This document shows positions 1 through 6,845 of a stretch of 49,243 nucleotides of DNA, piece after piece. Source of the DNA: Vibrio lentus (GTDB taxonomy: Bacteria > Pseudomonadota > Gammaproteobacteria > Enterobacterales > Vibrionaceae); assembly GCF_002875945.1 (NCBI RefSeq), contig NZ_MCZK01000116.1:1-49243 (forward strand), written 5' to 3'. Both the position numbers and the translations under genes were made by a program. Positions within the stretch are counted from its first letter, which is position 1; each line of letters opens with the position of its first letter. The notes below the pieces were generated by a model. The model was not told the DNA's origin and ran no database searches. It saw nothing but the letters and a program-made list of their open reading frames with translations.

Positions 1-14
1 TGAGTCGATTAACA

Positions 15-191
15 TTATCGATGGTTGTTTTTATCTCTCAGCTCTGAGATTGCTACTAGTAACCCAATCAGCAGTACCACCAGAAAGCCTAAAGTCGTTA
101 GGGTTCCAATGGCACCAAAGAAGGGAGATAGGGTAAACAGGGTGATAAGAGCCATGATAAGTTTGATGGTTTGTAGGAGAAGGGAAGTCAT
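15..191 (-). CDS. Small hydrophobic membrane protein (58 aa), last gene of radC/DUF2787 operon
   Basis: Reading the minus strand from the ATG at 191 gives a 58-residue protein ending at a TAA at 15-17. Almost the whole protein is hydrophobic (two likely membrane segments around residues 4-26 and 30-48), followed by a short charged tail (SELRDKNNHR). The start lies 3 nt after the stop of the upstream DUF2787-like gene, so it looks translationally linked to the radC operon. I do not recognise the family. The case for a real gene is its position, its tight spacing and its clean membrane-protein composition. Confidence 0.5.
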   Translation of the reverse strand: MTSLLLQTIKLIMALITLFTLSPFFGAIGTLTTLGFLVVLLIGLLVAISELRDKNNHR

Positions 192-194
192 GAG

Positions 195-638
195 TTATTG
201 CGGGGTAAGGGTAATATCGTCGAATGCCTCTATCTCGACGTATGCGAGAAAATTACTCTCCCACAATTGATACAGTTCAACAGCGTCACGATTATCGTTC
301 ATTGAAAACCAGCCGTGGTAGCTGGCAAAGCATTGACGAGCACGAAAGTCAAAATCTAAATTCCGCTCAAGCTCAGGGTAGTAGCTCCCCATATAAGCAA
401 AGTCCGTGATGTACTCAATACACCATTCTCCTGTTGAAAATTGGCAAATAGAAATCTCGACAGGGTGAAAGCCACCAGCAGCAGCACTGTAAGTTTTATC
501 ACGAAAGTTAAAGACCATATGACTGCTGGTGGAGAGCGTTTCATTGTTAAGCAAATGAGCCGAGTAATGCGTATTAAGCAATGCATACAGCTTCTTAGAA
601 ACAGGTAGGGGTAATGACGTAAAGGCTAATTGGGACAT
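195..638 (-). CDS. DUF2787-like protein (147 aa)
   Basis: Small soluble protein with no visible catalytic motif. It shares a recognisable layout with the neighbouring gene at 685-1122: an N-terminal helix region, a central stretch with the pattern HPVEISICQF (compare HPIEIQLKRE in the neighbour), and an aromatic-rich middle around the word GSYYPELERNLDFDF. I assign it from memory to the DUF2787 family, which is common next to radC-like genes in Vibrio and Shewanella genomic islands; its function is unknown. A very strong ribosome site (AAGGAGGA) sits just before the ATG at 638. It is the third gene of a leftward operon after radC and a paralogue, probably an old tandem duplication. Confidence 0.75.
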   Translation of the reverse strand: MSQLAFTSLPLPVSKKLYALLNTHYSAHLLNNETLSTSSHMVFNFRDKTYSAAAGGFHPVEISICQFSTGEWCIEYITDFAYMGSYYPELERNLDFDFRARQCFASYHGWFSMNDNRDAVELYQLWESNFLAYVEIEAFDDITLTPQ

Positions 639-684
639 CGACAGTCCTCCTTGTTTAGGGGTAAATCAGAAAGTAGGTAGAGGG

Positions 685-1122
685 TTAGTTAAACGAGCTG
701 ACCAACGAGAGTTGCACGTTATCAAAGACGTTTCGGGTTAGGTGGCGAGTTAATGCATTCATCCAAGCAGAGAGCACATCTTGCACTTCTGGATGAGATA
801 AATCCGTTGTTCCTGTATCGGGTTGATAGAACCAACGATTAGCAAGATGAAAGTACAACTCTGGCTCTACTGAAGTACTGTTGTTATTAGGGTAAGAAAA
901 GCTGGCAAAGAACACGATAAGCCAAGGAGCTGAGATTGACTCTCGTTTGAGTTGTATCTCAATCGGGTGCAGTCCTTGACGATGGCGGTAGTAAATCATT
1001 TGACGGCAGTTCAGTACCAGTCGCTCAGCATGCTCAGGTAATGTATGACCAGTAAGAAGACTTTCTAGTGACGAGAGCAGTGCATCATTGATACTGATAT
1101 CACCATAGTGTTGTTCAATCAT
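685..1122 (-). CDS. DUF2787-like protein, paralogue (145 aa)
   Basis: Second DUF2787-like protein of the operon. It has the same central signature as the downstream copy (GLHPIEIQLKRE) and a similar YYR/FRDK stretch before it. The start ATG overlaps the stop of radC by 4 nt (ATGA), which indicates translational coupling. Function is unknown. In islands the family travels with RadC-like JAMM proteins and AlpA-type regulators, and both are present in this window (the AlpA gene is about 37 kb away, beyond the T6SS). The two copies are clearly diverged, so this is not a recent duplication. Confidence 0.75.
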   Translation of the reverse strand: MIEQHYGDISINDALLSSLESLLTGHTLPEHAERLVLNCRQMIYYRHRQGLHPIEIQLKRESISAPWLIVFFASFSYPNNNSTSVEPELYFHLANRWFYQPDTGTTDLSHPEVQDVLSAWMNALTRHLTRNVFDNVQLSLVSSFN

Positions 1123-1592
1123 AACCAGCCTCGCTCAGCAAATGAGGTGCAGATTTCGCCCGTCACGATATGATCCAATACGCGCACATCGACCAGAGCG
1201 AGCGCGTCTTTGAGTCTTTCGGTTATACGTCTATCCGCTTGTGAGGGGGTTGAGTCACCGGAAGGATGGTTGTGAGTCATAATCACTGCTGCTGCATTCA
1301 CTTCCAACACAGCTTTTATTACTTCTCTTGGGTAGACACTGGCGGCATCGACGGTGCCATGAAAGAGCTCTTTAAACTCAATCAATCGGTTTTGGTTATC
1401 CAGTAGCAGTAAAGCAAATACTTCGCGTTCATAGCTGCCGAGTTTGCAGCGTACATACTCTTTGGTCGCATCAGGACTAATTAAGGCATCACCACGCACA
1501 TAGCGCGTGGCGAGTATCTTAGCTGCATGCTCTAGGATTTCATTCTCCTGATAGCGCAGTTGTTTTTGGTAATCAGAATTAGGGGTAGTCAT
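1119..1592 (-). CDS. radC: RadC-type JAMM (MPN+) domain protein
   Basis: 157 residues, about the length of the short island-borne RadC/YeeS-type proteins rather than the roughly 220-residue chromosomal RadC, which also has an N-terminal helix-hairpin-helix region. The metal-binding JAMM motif is complete: Glu75 in EFKELFHG, then THNHPSGD with His107 and His109, and Asp120. The C-terminal IVTGE..SFAERGW end is typical of the family. A role in DNA repair was claimed long ago for RadC but is not well supported, and the mobile forms have no established function. A CAGGAG ribosome site precedes the ATG. It is first in an operon with two DUF2787-like genes and a small membrane protein. Confidence 0.88.
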   Translation of the reverse strand: MTTPNSDYQKQLRYQENEILEHAAKILATRYVRGDALISPDATKEYVRCKLGSYEREVFALLLLDNQNRLIEFKELFHGTVDAASVYPREVIKAVLEVNAAAVIMTHNHPSGDSTPSQADRRITERLKDALALVDVRVLDHIVTGEICTSFAERGWL

Positions 1593-1970
1593 TACAGGCT
1601 CCTGTCGGATTCAATGATGGTTATTCACATTGATGACATATGCCTGAATATTTTTGGTTTTAGAGTGAGATATAAAGGGAATAGGTGTGAACTCCGACGG
1701 AGCACGTGAGTGGGAATTTGGCCTGAGAGGAAACTTGATGACGTTAGGGTGGGGGGCGATATGACAGAGTCGTTTGGAGATTAAACGTACACACTTATTG
1801 AAACTCTGAAACACCTATTTCTGGCATAACTACATTGGAGTTTGACCAACTCCTAAGATAGTGAGCCCATACATAGTGCTGATGTTCATTGTCAAAGGTC
1901 ACGGCTACTTTTGTTTATCGTACCCGCCTAAAGGATTGCATTTAGCAATCTCCAAAGCTTTCTTTTCGAA
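1593..1970. other. Non-coding stretch upstream of radC operon
   Basis: I see no convincing gene. A 67-codon open frame at 1611-1814 (minus) lacks a ribosome site and has no recognisable composition. A small hairpin (GATTGC ... GCAATC) lies near 1933-1951. The leftward promoter of the radC operon should lie in this stretch, but I could not pick a clear -35/-10 pair. Confidence 0.4.
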
Positions 1971-2120
1971 CTAATTAAAGTCATAGAGTGTCTCTTCAGT
2001 GAACTCCCGAGACTCAGACCAGTGGACAAGTACCGTGAGTGGTTTGATTTTTTTTGCCTCTAACGTAGGTAAAGAATCATGTTGGTCTATGGAGGAGCTG
2101 TTTGGTTGTGTTGTTTGCAT
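1971..2120 (-). CDS. 49-aa fragment, possibly start of an LPD25-like domain protein
   Basis: The ATG at 2120 is preceded by a good ribosome site (AAGGAAG, spacing about 6). The product has a polar N-terminus and then the phrase LTVLVHWSESREF. From memory this resembles the start of LPD25-like domains (large polyvalent-protein associated), where a WSES core is typical. The protein then stops after LYDFN, much too early for the domain, so this is probably a truncated remnant of an island gene. Family assignment is tentative. Confidence 0.35.
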   Translation of the reverse strand: MQTTQPNSSSIDQHDSLPTLEAKKIKPLTVLVHWSESREFTEETLYDFN

Positions 2121-2139
2121 GAGTGCTTCCTTTTTACGG

Positions 2140-2173
2140 ATAAAATAAAAAGACCACCTTGATAACAAGGTGG
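2140..2173 (-). terminator. Rho-independent terminator (minus strand)
   Basis: On the minus strand an 8-bp perfect stem (CCACCTTG / CAAGGTGG, loop of 4) is followed by a T-rich run (TCTTTTTATTTT). It would end leftward transcripts coming from the 2319-2561 region and lies just before the ribosome site of the 49-aa ORF. Confidence 0.65.
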
Positions 2174-2318
2174 CCTCTAGATGGTGGGTTAACGTATTTG
2201 TGGGTCGTTAAGCTGGTGGGTAGTGCTTAACGTATTAGATAGAATGCTTCTTTACAGCGTGATAGGGCGGCTCTGAGCTATTTATCCAGCACTTGCCTTG
2301 GTAGCTATTGATGAGCTG

Positions 2319-2561
2319 CTAAAAGAGCCACATCTCAAAAGCAGACTTGGGTTTTATTGCGACATCAAAGCCATCGCCATAAAATCGTTGCCGTTCTTTC
2401 CAAGTCGCCTCTAAATCAGAAAGTCGTGTTTTTAACTCATCTAACTGGGTCTGTTTGGATTTCTCTAATGGCGCTTTAAGCCATACATCCAAAGTATGGC
2501 AATACGGCATCACGGTATAGTCTTTAGCGAGGTTCGAGTATGATGTAATGTTCGAATCCAA
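2319..2561 (-). CDS. Hypothetical fragment with coiled-coil-like C-terminus
   Basis: Up to 80 codons, probably part of a longer broken gene because no good start or ribosome site is visible (the first codon is TTG). The C-terminal half is rich in charged residues in a helix-like pattern (LDELKTRLSDLEATW) and ends in AFEMWLF. A terminator-like hairpin lies downstream at 2140-2173, which supports it as the end of a formerly transcribed gene. Its upstream side runs into the group II intron remnant. I do not recognise the family. Confidence 0.3.
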   Translation of the reverse strand: MDSNITSYSNLAKDYTVMPYCHTLDVWLKAPLEKSKQTQLDELKTRLSDLEATWKERQRFYGDGFDVAIKPKSAFEMWLF

Positions 2562-2624
2562 CCCTCTGCTTTGGTATCGCGACCATTAAGTTTGATATCT
2601 CCTGATTCAGCGGCTGCTGACCAG

Positions 2625-2975
2625 TCACAACCCCATATCCATGGTCTTCTGCCAACCGTGAAACTGCCACTGGCCTTTTCGGTTGATGAAGTATTTTAGG
2701 GCGATCCAAGTTTTGGACTTTGTTGGATAACGCCTTTTAGCCCAGTGCCATAACGTATGGAATAGCTTGTGACCGACATATCCGAATACCTGTTTAGCCA
2801 CGCAGTGCCGATAATAGTTCGATCACCCCCTGAGTTTCGGATTTATCAGTTTGATAAGATCATTCACTGGAAGGGTTACGTGCTTTTTGATGAGTTCCCG
2901 CAGGTTACTTAAGAACCTCAACGTATTGGATTTACTCGGCTTAATGAGCATTTTTCCAGACCTGTGATTCCGCAC
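2625..2975 (-). pseudogene. ltrA: Group II intron maturase remnant (GIIM domain), nonsense-mutated
   Basis: Minus-strand translation gives GKMLIKPSKSN, then LINPKLRG, a stop, SNYYRHCVAKQVFGY, and LWHWAKRRYPTKSKTWI. These are the hallmark words of the maturase (X/GIIM) domain of group II intron reverse transcriptases, where the normal phrase is LRGWxNYYRH. The Trp codon is replaced by TGA at 2823-2825. The reverse transcriptase domain is absent and the frame ends at a TGA at 2625. Upstream it is cut by the IS10-like element whose target duplication starts at 2991. It is a dead 3' fragment of a retroelement. Confidence 0.75.
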
Positions 2976-2990
2976 TGCTTATACCATGAT

Positions 2991-2999
2991 GCCACGGTG
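2991..2999. repeat. Target-site duplication of the IS10-like element, left copy
   Basis: GCCACGGTG immediately outside the left inverted repeat. The identical 9 bases lie at 5115-5123 just outside the right end. Nine-base duplications are the rule for IS10-type elements of the IS4 family, so the element's limits are well fixed. Confidence 0.9.
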
Positions 3000-3085
3000 C
3001 TGACGGCTCCCCTCATATTTCCCCTAGTCCTGCATTGTGTGTGAGCCTCTGATATTCGAACATTCCCCATTGATATTGTGATTCG

Positions 3086-3704
3086 TTAATTTGATATCGC
3101 CGATGATTTCGTACCTCTCTCTAGACGAGGTATGGATAGAACTCGGCGGTGTTTAATGCTGTTGGCTTGGAAGTCAAAATGCCATTTGGCTTTTACTGCA
3201 ATGAGGCCATTCCACCACATCAAGATTTCAGCGAGCAAGGCAATAAAAAGTAGGATATCCAATCGCTTAGTACAACGAGTTCTGTTGTGACGAAGTGCGA
3301 TTCCATAGGCGGTACTCTTTAGATCGCGGAAGGCTTCTTCTATTTGCATGCGCTTGGCGTACAGATTGGTAATTTGTACTTCATTTAAGATATGTCGAGG
3401 GACATTAATCGCGAGCAGCCACGGCTCCTCGTACTGCGTTGGTAGAGATGTGTAGCGGAGTGTTTTTGGCTGGTTCTACTATGGCGCTGGGCTTTTCGGC
3501 CTTTTTCTAATCCCTTATAAACATAGGCTTCACAGAGTGTCGGTGCTCTCTTTGCCAATAAGCAGTGGCCAAGATATTTGGGTTTATGAACAGCGGTTGG
3601 ATAAAAGGTCTTATTTGAGACCCAAGGTTTATGAGGCTGTTTGATTGATACTTCACCTCGGACACGACCTAACCAAAATACTCTGCAATTTATCGAGGAA
3701 TGTT
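3086..3704 (-). pseudogene. IS10-like transposase, C-terminal half (decayed)
   Basis: The reading frame 3086-3349 contains the YREK-type region MQIEEAFRDLKS, then LRHNRTRCTKRLDILLFIAL and FDFQANSIKHRRVLS, all close to IS10 transposase. Upstream, in broken frames, come VFWLGRVRGEVS, KTFYPTAVHKPKYLG and EEPWLLAINVPRHI, which match the middle of the protein in order. Several frameshifts and stops separate them. The N-terminal half lies at 4592-5007 on the other side of the IS5-family insert. Confidence 0.82.
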
Positions 3705-3706
3705 TA

Positions 3707-4589
3707 GGGCGTGTTGATCTTTGCTGTACATTTCGCGTTCAACAATACAGCGGTAGCCACATTAACATGAATGCCAGCGATAACATGCTGGCATAATTCC
3801 TTTCTAGCTTGTCATATCTACTTGAAATAGCTCGATAATGCTTAATTCTCCCAAAGGCATTTTCGACCAAGTGACGATACTTGTATAGACACCAATCCAT
3901 ACTGTCTTTGTCTATATCTTGTCCGTAATTGCGTTTAGCAATGACCGTTTCTCCACCACGTTCCTTAACAAAAGTACGAAAAGGTTCGCTGTCATAGCCT
4001 TTATCACAAACGATGGTATTAACTTCATCGAGTTGTTCAACTAAGCTTTCGGCATGCACTATATCGTGGCGTTGTCCTTCTGATAAATCAAAGCAAATCG
4101 GCAGGCCAGCACTATCCACAGCTAAGTGAACTTTGGTTGAGTTGCCCCCGCGACTTTTTCCTATTTGCTCTGAGCTTTCAGTAGCTGCACCTGTGCTATG
4201 CTGATGCGCTCTAACTATAGAGCCATCAAGAAAGACCCATTCAAAATCAGCCATGCTAGATAAGCTTCTGAAAAGATTATCTAAAATCCCTTTCTTTGAC
4301 CAAAGATCAAATCGTCTGTAAACGGTACTCTACTCTCCGAACTCAGAGGGTAGAGCTCGCCAAGGAATACCTGCCCTCATTCGATAAAGTATTCCTTCAA
4401 ATGTCATTCGATGTTCAGTTTTATCGTAAATACGACCTGTACTTTTCATAACTTGGAGTAGCAGTTCCCATCGAATATCAGTTAGCATTGTTCTTGGCAT
4501 GGTATTGGTTATGGTTTTACTTTTGGCGAAGCAGATTATAACTCTTTACCATGCTGTTCAAAAAACACTCACGAAAGATCAACACGCCC
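3707..4589 (-). mobile_element. IS5-family (IS427-type) insertion sequence inside the IS10-like element
   Basis: The terminal inverted repeats are perfect over 16 bases (GGGCGTGTTGATCTTT at 3707 and its complement ending at 4589). They are flanked by TA on both sides (3705-3706 and 4590-4591), the target duplication expected of the IS427 subgroup. The element is 883 bp and contains one transposase frame with a nonsense codon. It sits inside, and splits, the IS10-like element, so it arrived later. Confidence 0.87.
3739..4500 (-). pseudogene. IS5-family DDE transposase with in-frame stop
   Basis: From the ATG at 4500 the protein reads MPRTMLTDIRWELL and GIPWRALPSEFGE, then a TAG where the family has Trp (EFGEWSTVYRRF), and continues in the same frame to 3739. 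The catalytic core is present after the stop: FLDGSIVRAHQHS (first Asp), IVCDKGYDS (second Asp) and the Tyr/Arg/Glu region HLVENAFGRIKHYR. The length is 253 codons including the stop position. A single Trp-to-stop change separates it from an intact gene. The downstream part (4254-3739, 171 codons) begins at an internal ATG. Confidence 0.85.
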
Positions 4590-4591
4590 TA

Positions 4592-5007
4592 GTGACTTTT
4601 CGGTGAATTGTATTGGCCATATTCAAAAACTTGTTCAAAGATTGTGATGGCTCGACCATCAAGTGCAACGGATGCTCTTAACGTCATATAACGAAGTTGT
4701 TCACGAACATCAGACCAATCAACAAGGATGACAGGACATGGGTTGGCGCCCGTTATTAAGTAGGCATGCCATTTATAAATAAGGTCTTTTTCACGGTGTA
4801 GTTGGCGATTTCCAAGCCGTCTATCAACGCGTTTGATCGCATGTTTTACCGTGGTATTAGTTTCCAGTTTGCGACCTAGTTTAGTCAGCGTTAAGTCTGA
4901 GCCGTCAAGTGCACTTTTTGTAGCAAGTATCAGAAAATTAAGGCGTTTTTGTGAATGGAGGGGCATTGATTTTGTATGGTTTGTTGTAAAATCTGAATAT
5001 CGCGCAT
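4592..5007 (-). pseudogene. IS10-like transposase, N-terminal half (frameshifted)
   Basis: The ATG at 5007 starts MRDIQILQQTIQNQCPSIHK, which parallels the IS10 N-terminus. One A is missing in an A-run near 4945-4955, so the frame shifts into KRLNFLILATKSALDGSDLT, TTVKHAIKRVDRRLGNRQLH and ILVDWSDVREQLRYM, with the first catalytic Asp in VDWSD. The reading ends at the IS5-family insertion. Confidence 0.82.
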
Positions 5008-5114
5008 CGTTAGTTCACTTGTTCAAAATGTGTTCAGCGATACTCATTAGATCAAAGACGGCGATGCGCGTCTATCTCATTGTTTTTATGCCTAATTATG
5101 AGGGGATTCGCAAG

Positions 5115-5123
5115 GCCACGGTG
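5115..5123. repeat. Target-site duplication of the IS10-like element, right copy
   Basis: GCCACGGTG, identical to 2991-2999. It abuts the right inverted repeat (…GATTCGCAAG). Confidence 0.9.
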
Positions 5124-5219
5124 TAACGTCGGTCTGGAAATACCAAAGCAGCATACAAGGCCTACCTCATAACACTCCTCATACAATTTTACCCATGGTA
5201 ATCTTTGTTTTCAGCCCTA

Positions 5220-5243
5220 AACCACCTACTTCAGTAGGTGGTT
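5220..5243. repeat. IS200 left-end hairpin
   Basis: Eleven-base-pair perfect stem with a 2-base loop, in the position where the Y1 transposase of IS200-type elements binds the left end. In IS200 this region can also damp transcription from outside. Confidence 0.75.
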
Positions 5244-5326
5244 ATCATTCAGTTTGGCTTTGCCTGTAGTTCTACCCATGTTAAATGCTCCCTTGATTTT
5301 TAGCGAAGTCAAAGAGGACAAATAAC

Positions 5327-5761
5327 ATGAGTAGATATAATCAAGCTTCCCACGTATTTTGGAGATGTCAATATCACATAGTGTGGACACCAAAGTATCG
5401 ATTTAGGATTTTGAAAAACAATGTAGGTAAAGAAGTTTATCGGTGTATAAACGTTTACTGTAATCAACTTGGATGTGAAGTCGTTGAATTAAACGTTCAA
5501 GTTGACCACGTGCACTTGGTAGTAAAAGTTCCGCCTAAGTTATCGATATCCAAGTTGATGGGCGTATTGAAAGGCAAAATAGCTTTAAAACTCTTTAGTA
5601 AATTTCCATATTTAAGGAGAAACAAGCTCTGGGGTAACCATTTTTGGCAAAGGGGCTATTTTGTCGATAGCGTAGGGGTTAATGAAGAAATCATTCGACG
5701 CTATGTAAGACATCAAGAGAAAAAAGAGCGCGTGGAGCAGCAGCAACTGGCGTTGGACTAA
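5327..5761 (+). CDS. tnpA: IS200-type Y1/HUH transposase TnpA
   Basis: 144 residues, the usual size for IS200 TnpA. The N-terminal core reads YHIVWTPKYRFRIL. The HUH metal motif is DHVHLVVKVPPKLSISKLMG, and the catalytic Tyr lies in IIRRYVRHQEKK. It acts as a dimer on single-stranded DNA, cutting and joining the element ends at replication forks. The frame is intact with a clear start at 5327. No TnpB is present, as in true IS200. A GC-rich hairpin at 5767-5785 follows the gene. Confidence 0.93.
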   Translation: MSRYNQASHVFWRCQYHIVWTPKYRFRILKNNVGKEVYRCINVYCNQLGCEVVELNVQVDHVHLVVKVPPKLSISKLMGVLKGKIALKLFSKFPYLRRNKLWGNHFWQRGYFVDSVGVNEEIIRRYVRHQEKKERVEQQQLALD

Positions 5762-5766
5762 ACAAA

Positions 5767-5785
5767 GGCCCCCTTTTAGGGGGCT
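5767..5785 (+). terminator. Hairpin after tnpA
   Basis: GGCCCCC TTTTA GGGGGCT forms a strong short stem six bases past the tnpA stop. There is no clear T-run after it, so termination is plausible but not certain. Confidence 0.45.
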
Positions 5786-5794
5786 CACACAAAG

Positions 5795-5814
5795 CCACCT
5801 TCTTTAGAAGGTGG
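5795..5814. repeat. IS200 right-end hairpin
   Basis: CCACCTTCT TT AGAAGGTGG, a 9-bp perfect stem, the right-end counterpart of the hairpin at 5220-5243. Confidence 0.75.
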
Positions 5815-5975
5815 TAATTTACTGGATTTCTCTTTTTATAGACATCCCATGTAGTTGAAATAATATCTATGAATCACACACTTCATTAAACTTTACATTT
5901 TTTCAACCTTGTTTTAATTGGTGTTGAGTGTAAATTGTGCGGTTGATTTGCCTGTTTAACTTGAGTGAAATGTAA

Positions 5976-6272
5976 TTACCCACCAATCAATACGGTTGGC
6001 ATCCCCATCACTATAGTTCCGCCATGGGCAGTTAGATCGCCCATGCGCGTCGCGGGCTTATTGTTAATCAGCACGGTTGCACTTCCTTTAACAACACTAT
6101 CTGGTGGGCCGACACAAACACATATCTGCCCTAGAGTAGCGGCTGGTAGATTGCCGATCAATACTGTTGTTGGTAGAGGGAGTAATGGCCCACCTACGTG
6201 AGGGATTGGCACTACTGCTGGTGTTTGCATCGGACACATGTGCATGTCTGTTGCTCTGGCTGCTGGTAGCAT
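5976..6272 (-). CDS. PAAR-domain spike tip protein
   Basis: 98 residues made almost entirely of the PAAR fold: MLPAARATDMHMCPM at the start, then Gly/Pro-rich repeats with short beta strands (VLIGNLPAATLGQ, VLINNKPATRMGDL, TAHGGTIVMG). PAAR proteins form the sharp tip that caps the VgrG trimer and can carry effectors. There is no extension here, so this is a bare tip. It is the last gene of the leftward vgrG operon, starting 9 nt after the stop of the adaptor-like gene. Confidence 0.9.
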   Translation of the reverse strand: MLPAARATDMHMCPMQTPAVVPIPHVGGPLLPLPTTVLIGNLPAATLGQICVCVGPPDSVVKGSATVLINNKPATRMGDLTAHGGTIVMGMPTVLIGG

Positions 6273-6281
6273 GTTCTTTCC

Positions 6282-6845
6282 CTATTGTTGACCGTTTCCG
6301 CCAGAGGCGATGTTTAGACCCATTTCTACAAACTGTTGATAACGTTCTTTTGCTTCTTCACCGTCAGGTAAGACTGCTGAAAGGTTAATACTTCCTGCGA
6401 CTGCTTGTGCGTACAAGTATGGGGGAGGGGGAACTGCAGGATCCTCTGGCTTGATCATACTGCCACCGCTCCAAAAGGCCGCTTGAGCTGTCCAGCCGGC
6501 ACCGGTTTCTAATCCCGCTTTTTCTGCCATTTGCTCTGCAAATCGTCGGCTTGTTTCATCAGGTGTATAGACCCAAGCCTTTGTTGCGCGAATGGCATTG
6601 GCTTCGTCTTCTTTCCAGTGATGCAGGGAAGCGGCGCAGGTTGCGCTCCACCAAATGGATTCACGAACTGGGAGAGCATGTGCAAGAAAAGTCACAGCAT
6701 CGGCAAACAGCTCTTGCTCCATCGCTACAGAAACCAAATCGATAGGTGTAGTGTTTGCGTCTGCTAATTCTGCGAATGCGGCATTCGGTTCGTAGACAGT
6801 TAGGATATCTTGCGCGGCTTGGTGAGGAACCTTTATCAACATCAT
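6282..6845 (-). CDS. T6SS-associated protein between VgrG and PAAR (DUF6931-like, possible adaptor)
   Basis: About 187 residues, soluble and helical, rich in Ala and Glu, with a conserved-looking core (ESIWWSATCAASLHHW, then YTPDETSRRFAEQMAEKAG). From memory it matches proteins annotated DUF6931 that sit between vgrG and PAAR genes. No enzymatic motif is seen. The likely start is the ATG at 6845, which overlaps the vgrG stop in a TGATG junction. Its place between the spike and its tip suggests loading or assembly of PAAR or its cargo, but this is inference. Confidence 0.7.
   Translation of the reverse strand: MMLIKVPHQAAQDILTVYEPNAAFAELADANTTPIDLVSVAMEQELFADAVTFLAHALPVRESIWWSATCAASLHHWKEDEANAIRATKAWVYTPDETSRRFAEQMAEKAGLETGAGWTAQAAFWSGGSMIKPEDPAVPPPPYLYAQAVAGSINLSAVLPDGEEAKERYQQFVEMGLNIASGGNGQQ

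Larger units (their letters stand above)
3000..5114 (-). mobile_element. IS10-like IS4-family insertion sequence, split by an IS5-family element
   Basis: The ends are imperfect inverted repeats (left CTGACGGCTCCCCTCATA; right, read inward, CTTGCGAATCCCCTCATA) that resemble IS10 ends, and the element is bounded by the 9-bp duplication GCCACGGTG. Its transposase reads leftward from about 5007 to 3086 and is interrupted by the IS5-family insertion at 3707-4589. Without that insert the element would be about 1.2 kb, slightly shorter than IS10. The transposase halves do not quite meet: roughly 30 codons around the second catalytic Asp seem missing at the insertion point. The element is inactive. 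Confidence 0.88.
5218..5824 (+). mobile_element. IS200-type insertion sequence
   Basis: An element of about 0.6 kb with a single Y1 transposase. Both ends carry the subterminal hairpins expected of IS200/IS605 elements instead of inverted repeats: AACCACCTACT-TC-AGTAGGTGGTT at 5220-5243 on the left and CCACCTTCT-TT-AGAAGGTGG at 5795-5814 on the right. The exact cleavage sites are not fixed here. It lies just right of the IS10-like element and 0.15 kb from the T6SS PAAR gene. Confidence 0.85.

Noticed and set aside
1611..1814. 67-codon minus-strand open frame upstream of radC
   Set aside because: No ribosome site, no family resemblance, composition like non-coding sequence.
2535..2585. TTCGAATCC word resembling a tRNA T-loop inside the left debris region
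   Set aside because: No pairing T-stem, anticodon arm or acceptor stem can be drawn around it.
5220..5814. Paired short inverted repeats considered as CRISPR-like repeats
   Set aside because: They are the two end hairpins of an IS200-type element, not a spaced array. No CRISPR array was seen anywhere in the window.
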